Below are positions 44,503 to 54,308 of a DNA stretch of 64,000 bases, piece by piece. Where the stretch lies: assembly GCF_020329485.1 (NCBI RefSeq), contig NZ_JAGKJI010000006.1, forward strand, positions 62,001 through 126,000. Reading direction: 5' to 3'. Source of the DNA: Bradyrhizobium cenepequi. GTDB lineage: Bacteria > Pseudomonadota > Alphaproteobacteria > Rhizobiales > Xanthobacteraceae. Positions within the stretch are counted from its first letter, which is position 1, and each line of letters begins with the position of its first letter. Position numbers and translations under genes: made by a program. The notes under the pieces were generated by a model. The model was given only the letters and a program-made list of their open reading frames with translations, made no database searches and was not told the DNA's origin.

Positions 44503-44607
44503 CGTCATTCCGGGGCACGCGGAGCGTGAGCCCGGAATCCATTCATCCACATCGTTTGTGGCCCGATGGATTCCTGGCCTGCGCCTTCGGCGCATCCCGG
44601 AATGACG
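44503..44607. repeat. REP-like palindrome (CGTCATTCCGGGG family)
   Basis: Outer arms CGTCATTCCGGGGC and GCATCCCGGAATGACG; inner arms CCCGGAATCCATTC / GATGGATTCCTGG. Lies between the ugpB promoter region and the CoA-transferase end. Confidence 0.85.
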
Positions 44608-44626
44608 AGCACGTAGCCCGAACAGA

Positions 44627-45832
44627 TCAGCGCTTCCGCTCGGGTCCGCAGACCACGCCCTTGGCGACCAGCGCCTCGACTTCGGCCTGCGAATAGCCGA
44701 ACTCGCCGAGCACCTCAGCGGCGTGCTGGCTGAACTTCGGCGGGGTGCGGCGCAGGCTGGGGTTGGTGCGTTGCAGCCGGATCGGTGAGGCGACGCCCTT
44801 GTACCAATCCTTTTCGATGATATCGCCGCGATAGATCGTGTGCGGATTGGTCAGCGCCTGGTCGATCTTCTGCACCGGGCCCGCCGGCAGGCCGGCGGCG
44901 AGCAGGCGATTGCACAGCGGCTCGGCCTCGTACTGGCGGAACACGGCGGCCAGCTCCGCGCGCAGCGCGTCGCGGTTGGCGATGCGGTCCTTGTTGCGGG
45001 CAAAGCGCGGATCGATGCCGAGCTCGGGCTTGCCGATCTCCTTGCACAATTTGCCGAAGGTGCCGTCATTGCCGACGCCGATGAAGATGTTGTCGGTCTT
45101 GGTCGGGAAAATTGCGTACGGCACCAGGTTCGGATGCTCGTTGCCGGTCAGGCTCGGCGGCTTGCCGTGCATGAAGTAGTTGGCCGTGTGCGGATGCATG
45201 ATCGCAAGGCCGGTCTCGTACAGCGTGGTCTCGAGGAACTGGCCGACGCCGGAACGCTGCCGCTCCGACAACGCCATCAGGATGCCGATCGCGGCATAGA
45301 GCCCGGTGGTGATGTCGACCAGCGGCACGCCGATCCGCATCGGGCCGCTCTCCGGCGAGCCGGTGGCGGCGATCATGCCGGTCATCGCCTGGATGATCGC
45401 ATCATAGCCGGGATTGCCGCCGCGCGGCCCGTCGGCGCCGAAGCCGGAGATCCGGCAATGCACCAGCCGCGGAAATTTCGCGCGCAGCACGTCGTTGCCG
45501 ATGCCCCATTTGTCGAGCGTGCCCGGCTTGAAATTTTCGATCAGGACGTCGGCGCCTTCGAGTAGCTTCATCAGCACCGCGCGCCCGCCTTCGGAGGCGA
45601 GATCGAGCCCGATCGAGCGCTTGTTGCGGTTGATGCCGACGAAATAGGCCGCATCCTCGTCATGAAAGGGAGGACCCCAGTCGCGCACCTCGTCGCCGGC
45701 AGGCGGCTCGACCTTGATGACGTCGGCGCCGTGGTCGGCGAGAATCTGCGTGCAATAGGGGCCGCCGAGCACGCGCGTCAGATCAATCACGCGCAGGCCG
45801 GCCATCGCGCCTGCGACCGCTTCTGAACTCAT
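44627..45832 (-). CDS. Family III CoA transferase (CaiB/BaiF)
   Basis: 401 residues. Typical opening GLRVIDLTRVLGGPYCTQIL, LIENFKPGTLDKWGIGNDVL and VHCRISGFGADGPRGGNPGY. The catalytic Asp is in RIGVPLVDITTGLYAAIGIL near residue 170. Moves CoA between a carboxylic acid donor and acceptor; the substrates (formyl, succinyl, glutaryl or others) cannot be set from sequence. No linked acyl-CoA genes. Confidence 0.92.
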   Translation of the reverse strand: MSSEAVAGAMAGLRVIDLTRVLGGPYCTQILADHGADVIKVEPPAGDEVRDWGPPFHDEDAAYFVGINRNKRSIGLDLASEGGRAVLMKLLEGADVLIENFKPGTLDKWGIGNDVLRAKFPRLVHCRISGFGADGPRGGNPGYDAIIQAMTGMIAATGSPESGPMRIGVPLVDITTGLYAAIGILMALSERQRSGVGQFLETTLYETGLAIMHPHTANYFMHGKPPSLTGNEHPNLVPYAIFPTKTDNIFIGVGNDGTFGKLCKEIGKPELGIDPRFARNKDRIANRDALRAELAAVFRQYEAEPLCNRLLAAGLPAGPVQKIDQALTNPHTIYRGDIIEKDWYKGVASPIRLQRTNPSLRRTPPKFSQHAAEVLGEFGYSQAEVEALVAKGVVCGPERKR

Positions 45833-45990
45833 GGAAAACCTTCGCTCAAGTCAAACAGATGGAGGGCTTGTCCAGAGCTAGCGGTGTTCGGACGCATCGG
45901 CAATGCCCTATCGCGCGCTCAGGGCATGCCGCATCGCCGGTCGCAACGCGAATAGCCGCCGTGCGCGGCGGGCTATTCCGTCATACGGAT

Positions 45991-46416
45991 TTACACCACG
46001 TTCAGGCGGACATCGACATTGCCGCGGGTGGCGTTGGAATAGGGGCACACCTAGTGGGCCTTTTCCACCAGCGCCTCGGCATCGGCGCGCGCCAGCCCGG
46101 GCAGGGAGATATCGAGCGCGATATCGAGACCGAAGCCGCCTTCGGAGCGCGGTCCGATGCCCACGGTCGATGTCACCGAAGCATCGGCGGGCACCTTCGG
46201 GCCGCCCTGCGAGGCCACGAACTTCATCGCGCCGATGAAGCAGGCGGCGTAGCCGGCCGCAAAGAGCTGTTCGGGATTGTTGCCGGCGCCGCCGCCACCA
46301 CCGAGTTCCTTCGGGGTGGTGAGCTTGACGTCGAGTGCGCCATCGAGCGTGGCGGCGTGGCCGTCGCGGCCACCGGTGGCCTTGGCGCTGGTCTTGTAGA
46401 GCACGTTCACGGACAT
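45991..46416 (-). pseudogene. ohr: Organic hydroperoxide resistance protein Ohr, amber-truncated
   Basis: Thiol-dependent peroxidase of the OsmC family. Normal through residue 121: LYKTSAKATGGRDGHAATLD, PKELGGGGGAGNNPEQLFAA with first Cys59 (GYAACF). The next codon is TAG (46053-46051) where Gln is expected. Beyond it the same frame reads VCPYSNATRGNVDVRLNVV and ends at TAA 45993-45991. The second catalytic Cys (VCPYS) lies past the stop, so the truncated product should be inactive. A single C-to-T change explains it. The divergent regulator ohrR and its operators are intact. Confidence 0.88.
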
Positions 46417-46454
46417 GGGGGTCTCCCTGATCAACGGTTTCGATGGCCGCTTAT

Positions 46455-46517
46455 ATTGCGAACAATTAGATTGTGCACAATATAAAGAGCATGGCCTCAC
46501 ATTTAATTGTACGCAAT
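46455..46517. promoter_or_regulatory. Triple OhrR operator (ATTG-N4-CAAT)
   Basis: Three palindromes: ATTGCGAACAAT (46455-46466), ATTGTGCACAAT (46470-46481) and ATTGTACGCAAT (46506-46517), between divergent ohr and ohrR. They resemble the AT-rich ATTG/CAAT-containing operators of OhrR regulators. Their placement would allow control of both genes. Confidence 0.7.
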
Positions 46518-46572
46518 TGAATGTGAGGCCGCGCCGGCCCACAATGAACTGAGATTCTGACGAGGCTAAGAA

Positions 46573-47037
46573 ATGGCACGGAAACAGCTGGCGGTCGCGG
46601 ACCAGCCGCTACGGCTCGACAATCAAATCTGCTTTGCGATCTATTCGACCGCGCATGCGTTCAATCGCGTCTACAAGCCGCTCCTCGACCGGCTCGGGCT
46701 GACCTATCCGCAATACCTGGCGATGCTGGTGCTGTGGGAGAAGGATGCGGTGCCGGTCAAGGACATCGGTGAGCGGCTGTTCCTGGACTCCGGCACGCTG
46801 ACGCCGCTGCTCAAGCGGCTGGAGGCGGCGCAGCTCATCAAGCGCACACGCAGCAAGAAAGACGAGCGGCAGGTGCTGATCGCGCTCACGCCGCAAGGTC
46901 AGGCGCTGAAGGAGAAAGCGAGAGCAGTGCCGCAGTCAATCCTGGCTGCTTCGGCCTGCTCGATCCCGGAACTATCGGCGATGAAGAACGAGATAATCGC
47001 GATGCGGGATAGGCTGAATGCGGCGGCGGGGGAGTGA
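46573..47037 (+). CDS. ohrR: MarR-family organic peroxide sensor OhrR
   Basis: 154 residues, winged-helix repressor. The reactive Cys20 sits in [19 protein letters not shown], the conserved sensing position of Ohr[21 protein letters not shown] and [20 protein letters not shown] are the helix-turn-helix and wing. Oxidation by organic hydroperoxides releases DNA. Divergent from the amber-truncated ohr with three operator copies between. Confidence 0.93.
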   Translation: MARKQLAVADQPLRLDNQICFAIYSTAHAFNRVYKPLLDRLGLTYPQYLAMLVLWEKDAVPVKDIGERLFLDSGTLTPLLKRLEAAQLIKRTRSKKDERQVLIALTPQGQALKEKARAVPQSILAASACSIPELSAMKNEIIAMRDRLNAAAGE

Positions 47038-47052
47038 GGGAGTTGCGGCGCC

Positions 47053-47289
47053 TCAGAAATGCTTTCTCGCAAAAGCGCGGCCCGACCCGGATTTTAGGTA
47101 TTTCTCAAATGCGACTGCTCGGGCCTCGTCGTTGAAGGCAAAATAAGTTCGTAGCCGCCAAGGCCTGTACTTCGACGTATGTGGCACTTCGCCGGCATTG
47201 TGCTTTGGCAACCGGGCGCGCAGATCGTCGGTCAAGCCAACATAGAAATGTTCTGAATCAATACTTTCGAGAATATAGACGTATTTCAC
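47053..47289 (-). CDS. GIY-YIG nuclease-fold protein
   Basis: 78 residues, single GIY-YIG domain of the UPF0213/YhbQ kind. YVYILESIDSEHFYVGLTDD carries the paired Tyr-x-Tyr / Tyr-x-Gly elements, Arg follows in LRARLPKHN, and the late Glu is in AVAFEKYLKSGSG. Stand-alone members are common in rhizobia, role unclear (DNA repair suggested). Convergent with ohrR, 15 bp apart. Confidence 0.9.
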   Translation of the reverse strand: MKYVYILESIDSEHFYVGLTDDLRARLPKHNAGEVPHTSKYRPWRLRTYFAFNDEARAVAFEKYLKSGSGRAFARKHF

Positions 47290-47364
47290 GCAGCAGCCCC
47301 CAAAGTGCTTACGGATGGGGACTATATCGGATCTGACGCCAGCGAATCTTGGAGTCTAGTTGCC

Positions 47365-47453
47365 GAGGCCCGCCTTCGCCCTGCGGGCTACGGCGAGGCA
47401 GCCTTCGCTACGATAGGTCTCGCCGAGCCGTAGCTCGCGAAGCGAGCGAAGGC
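47365..47453. repeat. Imperfect palindromic repeat beside tRNA-Ala
   Basis: CGCCTTCGCCCTGCGGGCTAC and its facing partner TAGCTCGCGAAGCGAGCGAAG, with CGGCGAGGC / GCCGAGCCG inside, form nested hairpins. Confidence 0.5.
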
Positions 47454-47529
<76 letters not shown>

Positions 47530-47593
47530 TTAAGGGATCGCGAGCCGAATCCTGCTCGCGGGGAAAGACCCAGAACACAGTTCTGGATCGACC

Positions 47594-48004
47594 TCAAGTC
47601 TCTTCATCGCCTCCGACGTCGCCAATAATGTCGGTGACGTCCTCATCGCCCTCTTCCTCATCGGCGATGAAGGTGGAATCATCGTCATCATCGTCTTCGA
47701 GGGTCTCGTCGATCTCGATATCGTCCTCGGATTCGGGGGCGACCGCCTTGACCTTGCCGGTGTTCTCCTCGGCATCGGCCTCCTCGAGCGAGACCAACTC
47801 TTCGGCTTCCGCGGGCTCCGGCACATCGGCAGCGGCGGTAGCCGCAGCGGCGCTGGCGCCTCGGGTGGCGCGGGGGGGCGCCACGGGGGCGATCGGCACG
47901 ACCTCACCGGTGTAGGGCGAGATGACCGGGTTCTTGTTCAGATCATAGAACTTCTTGCCCGTGGTCGGGCAAATGCGTTTGGTTCCGAGGTCGGACTTGG
48001 CCAC
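47594..48004 (-). CDS. TIGR02300 / FYDLN acidic domain protein
   Basis: 136 residues. Opens KSDLGTKRICPTTGKKFYDL, the diagnostic motif of this alphaproteobacterial family, then becomes Ala/Pro-rich and very acidic (residues ~70-136 with runs of Asp and Glu). Function unknown; the conserved Cys and Gly-Thr-Lys-Arg suggest a zinc-ribbon remnant. It lies head-to-head with aroA, its usual neighbour. Confidence 0.88.
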   Translation of the reverse strand: MAKSDLGTKRICPTTGKKFYDLNKNPVISPYTGEVVPIAPVAPPRATRGASAAAATAAADVPEPAEAEELVSLEEADAEENTGKVKAVAPESEDDIEIDETLEDDDDDDSTFIADEEEGDEDVTDIIGDVGGDEET

Positions 48005-48147
48005 GTGGTAATCCCAGGAATTTCTGAAAAGCGGTGCTTCACTTGGCTAGTTGAGGGGCCGCTGTCAATAGCGGTTTGCGCGCATTTATCCCCGGGTGAC
48101 GCCGGGGGTTCGATGTGTTACGTGCCGCGCCGCGAGAGGACGCGAGC

Positions 48148-49497
48148 TTGGCCCATTCCGACCACCAGAACCCCGAAAAGACCCCTCTGGAGGCCCGCGC
48201 GAGCGGTCCCCTGAACGGCAGGGCGCGCGTGCCCGGCGATAAGTCGATCTCCCACCGGGCCCTGATCCTGGGCGCGCTGGCCGTCGGCCAGAGTCGGATT
48301 TCCGGGCTGCTCGAGGGTGAAGACGTGCTCAATACCGCCAAATCGATGCGGGCATTGGGCGCCGAGGTCGAGCGCATCGGCCCGTTCGTCTGGTCGGTTC
48401 GGGGCGTCGGCGTCGGGGGCTTCGCGGAGCCCACCGGAACGCTCGATTTCGGCAATTCCGGCACCGGCTGCCGGCTGGTGATGGGAGCGGTCGCCGGCTG
48501 TCCGATCACTGCGATCTTTGACGGCGACGCCTCCCTGCGCTCCAGGCCAATGCGGCGGATTCTCGATCCCTTGGAACTGATGGGCGCCAAAGCGGGCGAA
48601 ATGAGGGAAGGCGGCCGCCTGCCGCTGACGCTGCATGGCGCCCGCAACCCGGTGCCGATCATCTACAAGACCCCTGTCGCCTCGGCCCAGATCAAGTCCG
48701 CGGTGCTGCTGGCGGGGCTTTCGGCGCCGGGCGTCACGACAGTGATCGAGCAGGAAGCCAGCCGCGATCACACTGAACTGATGCTGAAGCATTTTGGCGC
48801 CGAGCTTGCCTCGAGCAAGGAAGGCAGCCGCGGCCGCAGGATCGCGCTGACCGGCCAGCCCGAACTGCATGGCGCCGAGGTCGTCGTGCCCGCCGATCCC
48901 TCCTCGGCGTCGTTCCCGATCGTGGCGGCGCTGATCGTCGAGGGCTCCGATATCGTGCTGCCCGATGTGATGACCAATCCGCTGCGCACCGGCCTGTTCA
49001 CCACGTTGCGCGAGATGGGCGCTTCCATCGAGGAGGACGAGCTGCGCAGTGACGGCGGCGAGCCGATGGCGCGCCTGCGCGTGCGTGCTTCCAAATTGCG
49101 CGGGGTCGAGGTGCCGCCGCAACGTGCGCCCTCGATGATCGACGAATATCTGGTGCTGGCGGTGGCAGCCGCTTACGCCGAAGGCGCCACCATCATGCGC
49201 GGGCTGCAGGAGTTGCGCGTCAAGGAATCCGATCGCCTCGAGGCCACCGCCGATATGCTGCGCGTCAACGGCGTCAAGGTCGAGATTTCCGGCGACGATC
49301 TGATCGTCGAGGGCAAGGGCCATGTGCCCGGCGGCGGCGTGGTCGCCACCCACATGGATCATCGCATCGCAATGTCTGCACTGGTGATGGGGCTCGCCGC
49401 CGACCAGCCGGTGACGATCGACGACACTGCCTTCATCGCCACCAGTTTCCCGGATTTCATTCCGATGATGCGCTCGCTCGGCGCGGAGTTTTCATGA
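48148..49497 (+). CDS. aroA: 5-Enolpyruvylshikimate-3-phosphate synthase
   Basis: 449 residues; joins PEP to shikimate-3-phosphate in aromatic amino-acid synthesis. [20 protein letters not shown] and [15 protein letters not shown] bind shikimate-3-phosphate; [15 protein letters not shown] carries catalytic residues. The PEP-site stretch reads [11 protein letters not shown] with Ala at the position (GNAGTA in class I) typical of class II, glyphosate-tolerant-like enzymes; that class call is inference. TTG start at 48148 has AGAGGA 9 nt upstream; a GTG at 48115 would add 11 residues. Overlaps cmk by 4 bp. Confidence 0.95.
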   Translation: MAHSDHQNPEKTPLEARASGPLNGRARVPGDKSISHRALILGALAVGQSRISGLLEGEDVLNTAKSMRALGAEVERIGPFVWSVRGVGVGGFAEPTGTLDFGNSGTGCRLVMGAVAGCPITAIFDGDASLRSRPMRRILDPLELMGAKAGEMREGGRLPLTLHGARNPVPIIYKTPVASAQIKSAVLLAGLSAPGVTTVIEQEASRDHTELMLKHFGAELASSKEGSRGRRIALTGQPELHGAEVVVPADPSSASFPIVAALIVEGSDIVLPDVMTNPLRTGLFTTLREMGASIEEDELRSDGGEPMARLRVRASKLRGVEVPPQRAPSMIDEYLVLAVAAAYAEGATIMRGLQELRVKESDRLEATADMLRVNGVKVEISGDDLIVEGKGHVPGGGVVATHMDHRIAMSALVMGLAADQPVTIDDTAFIATSFPDFIPMMRSLGAEFS

Positions 49498-50132
49498 TCA
49501 TCGCTATCGACGGACCGGCAGCATCCGGCAAGGGTACGCTGGGAAAGCGGCTCGCCGCTCATTATGGCTACCGCCATCTCGATACCGGCGTGATCTATCG
49601 CGCGGTGGCGAAAGCGCTGCTCGATGCCGGCGCCGACCTCACCGATGAGGCGCGCGCGATCAAGGCGGCGATGGAACTCGACCCCGAGAAATTCGGCCAT
49701 CCCGAATTGAAGACGCAGCGGATCGGCGATGCCGCTTCGGTGGTGTCTGCGATACCCAAGGTGCGCGAGGCGCTCGTCAACTTTCAGCGCCAGTTCGCGG
49801 CGGACCCGCCCGGCGCGGTGCTCGACGGCCGCGACATTGGCACCGTGATCTGCCCGAATGCCGATGTGAAGATCTTTGTTGTCGCCGATCCGCGTGTGCG
49901 TGCGCGGCGGCGGACGCTGGAGGCGCGCGCACGCGGCGAGGACGCCGATGAAGCTGCGGTGCTGGCCGACATTCTCAAACGCGACGAGCGCGACAAGAAC
50001 CGTTCGGCGGCCCCGCTAAAGGCAGCGCCCGATGCGCACACGCTGGATAATTCCAACCTCGATATCGAGGCAGGCGTGCGGGCTGCGATCGACATCGTTG
50101 AGGCGGTGCGTGCGGCACGCGAGCTACCCTAG
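49494..50132 (+). CDS. cmk: Cytidylate kinase
   Basis: 212 residues. P-loop [40 protein letters not shown] and [20 protein letters not shown] are standard. Phosphorylates CMP/dCMP with ATP. ATGA overlap with aroA; the aroA-cmk-rpsA order is widely conserved. Confidence 0.97.
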   Translation: MIIAIDGPAASGKGTLGKRLAAHYGYRHLDTGVIYRAVAKALLDAGADLTDEARAIKAAMELDPEKFGHPELKTQRIGDAASVVSAIPKVREALVNFQRQFAADPPGAVLDGRDIGTVICPNADVKIFVVADPRVRARRRTLEARARGEDADEAAVLADILKRDERDKNRSAAPLKAAPDAHTLDNSNLDIEAGVRAAIDIVEAVRAARELP

Positions 50133-50143
50133 CGCGTCGAGGA

Positions 50144-50278
50144 TTACTGGTCAGCCAGACCGGAAAACGACTGCGCAGCCGAAAAGGTCCGCATCGATGC
50201 TGCCGCGCCGGGCATCGCGGCGATGGCATGGCCGAGTGCAAACGCGGCAACTACGGCCAAGGCGATCAGGCTTTTCAT
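50144..50278 (-). CDS. Small putative secreted peptide
   Basis: 44 residues: a likely signal peptide (MKSLIALAVVAAFALGHAIA, cleavage near IAAMPG) and a mature part of only about 20 residues ending SFSGLADQ. GGGGGAG lies about 9 nt upstream of ATG 50278. It is antisense-facing to cmk (11 bp from its stop) and alone. Not recognised; may be a real small exported protein. Confidence 0.4.
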   Translation of the reverse strand: MKSLIALAVVAAFALGHAIAAMPGAAASMRTFSAAQSFSGLADQ

Positions 50279-50770
50279 GATCATCTCCCCCTGTCTCTTG
50301 GGTGGGCCCACTATGCGCGGGCTCACTTAAGCCCCGGTTCCACCGCAAGCCGTGCCGGATGCCTTTCGCGCAACACGGTCAACAATTGTTCAAATGCAGT
50401 CCGGCATTGTTAAGGCTTGTGTCAGCCTCAGAGCCCCGCAAATCGGGCATTTCTGGCTTGCCGAAAATAGCGCCGGATATTATATCAACCCTGTCCGTGC
50501 TGCCATCGACTATGTCGAGGCCGCCCGAGCGGGCCGGCACTGGGGCATGAGTCCCAGCCGATATTGGAGGAGCGCCCGCTCCATCGGTTTTTGACGTCGA
50601 TCTTTCGTTTCGGCCCTGGACATCATCACGTATCGGACATGTGGCTTGCTGCCGGCACGCTTTTGCGCCTTCGCGCAACGAGCGGTCGTCAGGATTTGCG
50701 GACCTGACACCACATGCGCGATGCGCCCTTAACCCGAACGGCCGGCAAGACACCCGCATCTGGAGAACAT
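50279..50770. other. Gap upstream of rpsA
   Basis: About 490 bp with no credible gene; short open frames lack start signals and protein-like composition. It should hold the rpsA promoter. A small palindrome, GAACAATTGTTG on the minus strand, occurs near 50390-50401, of unknown meaning. Confidence 0.5.
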
Positions 50771-52480
50771 ATGGCTTCAAATACTGCTGCTTCCTATAGT
50801 CCCAGCCGCGACGATTTCGCCGCGATGCTTGATGAATCCTTTGCCGGCGGCAATCTGCAGGAGAGCTCGGTCGTCAAGGGCAAGGTGGTTGCCATCGAGA
50901 AGGATATGGCCGTCATCGATGTCGGCCTGAAGACCGAGGGCCGCGTGGCGCTGCGCGAATTCGCCGGCCCCGGCCGCGAAAGCGATCTCAAGGTCGGCGA
51001 CGAGGTCGAGGTGTTCCTCGACCGCATCGAGAATGCGCTGGGTGAAGCCGTGCTGTCGCGTGACAAGGCGCGGCGTGAGGAAAGCTGGGGCAAGCTCGAG
51101 AAGGCGTTCCAGAACAACGAGAAGGTCACGGGCGTCATCTTCAACCAGGTCAAGGGCGGCTTCACCGTCGATCTCGACGGCGCCGTGGCCTTCCTGCCGC
51201 GCTCGCAGGTCGATATCCGCCCGATCCGCGACGTCGCACCGCTGATGAACAACTCGCAGCCGTTCCAGATCCTCAAGATGGACCGCCGCCGCGGCAACAT
51301 CGTGGTTTCCCGCCGCACCGTGCTGGAAGAGACCCGCGCCGAGCAGCGCCAGGAACTGGTGCAGAACCTCGAAGAGGGTCAGGTGATCGACGGCGTGGTC
51401 AAGAACATCACCGATTACGGTGCGTTCGTGGATCTCGGCGGCATCGATGGCCTGTTGCACGTCACCGATATTGCCTGGCGCCGCGTCAATCACCCGACCG
51501 AGGTGCTGTCCATCGGCCAGACCGTGAAGGTCAAGATCATCAAGATCAACCACGAGACGCACCGCATCTCGCTGGGCATGAAGCAGCTCCTGGACGATCC
51601 ATGGCAGGGCATTGAGGCGAAGTATCCGCTCGGCGCCCGCTTCACGGGCCGTGTCACCAACATCACCGACTATGGTGCGTTCGTCGAGCTCGAGCCTGGC
51701 ATCGAAGGCCTGATCCACGTCTCCGAGATGTCGTGGACCAAGAAGAACATGCATCCCGGCAAGATCGTCTCCACCTCGCAGGAAGTCGAGGTGCAGGTGC
51801 TGGAAGTCGATTCCGTCAAGCGGCGCATCTCGCTCGGCCTCAAGCAGACCATGCGCAACCCCTGGGAAGTCTTCGTCGAGAAGCACCCGGTCGGTTCGGT
51901 GGTCGAGGGCGAGGTCAAGAACAAGACCGAGTTCGGCCTGTTCCTGGGTCTCGAAGGCGACGTCGACGGCATGGTGCACCTGTCCGATCTCGACTGGAAG
52001 CTTCCGGGCGAGCAGGTTATCGACAACTTCAAGAAGGGCGACGTGGTGAAGGCCGTCGTGCTCGATGTCGATGTCGAGAAGGAGCGCATCTCGCTCGGCG
52101 TCAAGCAGCTCGAAGGCGATCCTTTCGCCGAGCCGGGCGACGTCAAGAAGGGCGCGGTCGTGACCTGCGAAGTGCTCGAAGTGAAGGAGAGCGGCATCGA
52201 GGTGAAGATCGCCGGTACCGACTTCACCACCTTCATCAAGCGCTCGGAACTCGCCCGCGACCGCAACGATCAGCGCGCTGAACGGTTCGCCGTCGGCGAG
52301 AAGGTCGATGCGCGGGTGATCCAGTTCGACAAGAAGGCCCGCAAGGTGCAGGTCTCGATCAAGGCGCTGGAAGTGGCCGAGGAGAAGGAAGCCATCGCGC
52401 AGTACGGCTCCTCCGACTCGGGTGCGACACTTGGTGACATTCTCGGCACCGCGCTCAAGAATCGCGCCAACGAGAAGTAA
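50771..52480 (+). CDS. rpsA: 30S ribosomal protein S1
   Basis: 569 residues with six S1/OB repeats. The first begins SSVVKGKVVAIEKDMAVIDV and repeats 3-6 show the core pattern (IVDGVVKNITDYGAFVDLGG-like; RFTGRVTNITDYGAFVELEP). Recruits mRNA to the 30S subunit. ATG 50771 has TGGAGA 6 nt upstream. Followed by a clear terminator. Confidence 0.97.
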   Translation: MASNTAASYSPSRDDFAAMLDESFAGGNLQESSVVKGKVVAIEKDMAVIDVGLKTEGRVALREFAGPGRESDLKVGDEVEVFLDRIENALGEAVLSRDKARREESWGKLEKAFQNNEKVTGVIFNQVKGGFTVDLDGAVAFLPRSQVDIRPIRDVAPLMNNSQPFQILKMDRRRGNIVVSRRTVLEETRAEQRQELVQNLEEGQVIDGVVKNITDYGAFVDLGGIDGLLHVTDIAWRRVNHPTEVLSIGQTVKVKIIKINHETHRISLGMKQLLDDPWQGIEAKYPLGARFTGRVTNITDYGAFVELEPGIEGLIHVSEMSWTKKNMHPGKIVSTSQEVEVQVLEVDSVKRRISLGLKQTMRNPWEVFVEKHPVGSVVEGEVKNKTEFGLFLGLEGDVDGMVHLSDLDWKLPGEQVIDNFKKGDVVKAVVLDVDVEKERISLGVKQLEGDPFAEPGDVKKGAVVTCEVLEVKESGIEVKIAGTDFTTFIKRSELARDRNDQRAERFAVGEKVDARVIQFDKKARKVQVSIKALEVAEEKEAIAQYGSSDSGATLGDILGTALKNRANEK

Positions 52481-52506
52481 GCGCTTGCTTTCCTCGTCAC
52501 ATCATC

Positions 52507-52535
52507 AAGCCCCGACTGCGGCCGGGGCTTTTTTG
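52507..52535 (+). terminator. Rho-independent terminator of rpsA
   Basis: AAGCCCCG (52507-52514) pairs with CGGGGCTT (52523-52530) around ACTGCGGC and runs into TTTTTT. It lies 26 bp after the rpsA stop. Confidence 0.9.
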
Positions 52536-52550
52536 TTTGGGGCTCGTCCG

Positions 52551-52630
52551 TAGCCCGGCAGCACAGCGCCATCCGAGTTGTCGCAAGCGGCGAATCCGTC
52601 CCGGATTATGCGGTCGCTCCATCCGGGCTA
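52551..52630. repeat. Palindromic repeat (TAGCCCGG...CCGGGCTA family)
   Basis: Left arm TAGCCCGGCAGCACAGCGCC and right arm GGTCGCTCCATCCGGGCTA; related to 24904-24992. Lies between the rpsA terminator and sppA. Confidence 0.7.
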
Positions 52631-52757
52631 TGACGCTACGCCTGTAACGCTATGCCAGCCTTGTTTTCTTCATATTGCACCGCAATTGGTGTATTCTGAT
52701 AACCTCTCCGTCATCCCGTGATTGCAAGAACGCGTTGCGCTCTTTTGGAGATTTTCG

Positions 52758-53735
52758 ATGTCGCTTGACTCAGACGTGATCGTCGATCGTCGCCGCATTC
52801 GCCGCAAGCTGACCTTCTGGCGCGTCGCGGCCGCGGTGGTTGTGATTGCGGCCGTTGTCGGCGCCGGCGTGATCGCGACGGGCGGACGCAGCTCGCTGAC
52901 GACGGCGGGATCGATCGCGCGCGTCAATATTGAAGGTCTGATCCGCAGCGACCAGGATCGCGTCGAGGCGCTGGAGCGGCTGGAGAAGTCACAGGCCGCG
53001 GCCGTCATCGTCCACATCAATTCACCCGGCGGCACCACCGCCGGCTCCGAGCAGCTTTACGACGCGCTGACGCGGCTGAAGACGAAGAAGCCGCTCGTCG
53101 TGGTGGTCGAGGGATTGGCGGCCTCCGGCGGCTACATCACCGCGATTGCGGCCGATCATATCATCGCGCGGCAGAGCTCGCTGGTCGGTTCGATCGGCGT
53201 GTTGTTCCAGTTTCCGAATGTCAGCGAACTCCTGAAGACCGTGGGCGTGAAGGTCGAAGAGATAAAGTCGTCGCCACTGAAAGCCGCGCCCAACGGCTTC
53301 GAGCCGACCAGCCCGGAAGCACGTGCCGCGATCGATGCGCTGGTGAAGGATTCCTATGCCTGGTTCCGCGGCCTTGTGAAGGATCGGCGCGGCATGGATG
53401 AGGCCTTGCTCGAAAAGGTCGCGGACGGACGTGTCTTCACCGGCCGCCAGGCGGTGGAGTTGAAGCTGGTCGATCAGGTCGGCGATGAGAAGACCGCGGT
53501 CGCCTGGCTGGTCCAGGAGAAGAAGATCAAGAGCGAGTTGCCGGTGCGCGACTACAAGCTCAATCCGCGCTTCGGCGATCTGACATTCCTGCGCACGGCG
53601 GCTTCGGTCACGCTTGATGCGTTTGGTTTGAGCGGAATCGCGCGCCGCATTGAGCAGGCCGGCCTCGTCCAGGCCGTCGATCAGCTTAGCATGGACGGCA
53701 TGCTGGCGCTGTGGCAGCCGGCGGGGAGCAACTGA
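52758..53735 (+). CDS. sppA: Signal peptide peptidase SppA (36K type)
   Basis: 325 residues. One N-terminal membrane anchor (about 23-41). The Ser/Lys dyad is visible: Ser123 in VEGLAASGGYITAI and Lys175 in IKSSPLKAAPNGF. VIVHINSPGGTTAGSEQLYD is the oxyanion region. Degrades cleaved signal peptides in the inner membrane. Start 52758 has TTGGAG upstream. Next genes ihfB and lapA follow as in most alphaproteobacteria. Confidence 0.94.
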   Translation: MSLDSDVIVDRRRIRRKLTFWRVAAAVVVIAAVVGAGVIATGGRSSLTTAGSIARVNIEGLIRSDQDRVEALERLEKSQAAAVIVHINSPGGTTAGSEQLYDALTRLKTKKPLVVVVEGLAASGGYITAIAADHIIARQSSLVGSIGVLFQFPNVSELLKTVGVKVEEIKSSPLKAAPNGFEPTSPEARAAIDALVKDSYAWFRGLVKDRRGMDEALLEKVADGRVFTGRQAVELKLVDQVGDEKTAVAWLVQEKKIKSELPVRDYKLNPRFGDLTFLRTAASVTLDAFGLSGIARRIEQAGLVQAVDQLSMDGMLALWQPAGSN

Positions 53736-53906
53736 GATGCGCACGATTGGTCTTTGGTCGCATTCCCGTATTGCGGGAATCGCGAAAAGCCAGGTTCGGG
53801 CCATTTGTCACGGCTTCTCATCGGCGCCAAAAGTGATTTAGCGTCTTGACAGTTCAAGGCATTTTCACGGAAATGGATATCCGCAAGGTCCCGGGCCACA
53901 TTCTCG

Positions 53907-54227
53907 ATGATTAAATCCGAACTTGTTCAGCGTATCGCCGAGCACAACCCGCATCTCTACCAGCGGGATGTCGAGAACATCGTCAATGCGATTCTCGATG
54001 AGATCGTGGCTGCGCTGGCGCGCGGCGACCGGGTTGAACTGCGCGGTTTTGGCGCATTCTCGGTGAAGCATCGTCCGGCGCGGGCCGGCCGCAATCCGCG
54101 AACGGGTGCGCACGTTCCCGTTGATCAGAAGAGCGTTCCGTTCTTCAAGACCGGCAAGGAAATGCGCGAGCGCCTGAACCGCGAGACCGGCAGCAGCGGC
54201 GGCAGCTCGCCCGAATCCAGCGCCTGA
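53907..54227 (+). CDS. ihfB: Integration host factor subunit beta
   Basis: 106 residues, DNA-bending HU/IHF fold. [20 protein letters not shown] opens; the beta-arm holds [20 protein letters not shown]. The Ser/Gly-rich tail is an extension. Pairs with IhfA; also assists sigma-54 promoters such as the one proposed here. Confidence 0.96.
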   Translation: MIKSELVQRIAEHNPHLYQRDVENIVNAILDEIVAALARGDRVELRGFGAFSVKHRPARAGRNPRTGAHVPVDQKSVPFFKTGKEMRERLNRETGSSGGSSPESSA

Positions 54228-54308
54228 TCTCGCGAAGTTTGCTGGCGCATCCGCGCCTCCCGTTGCTATAGATCGGCGTGCGATTGTCGGCCGATGCGAG
54301 GGATGGTG

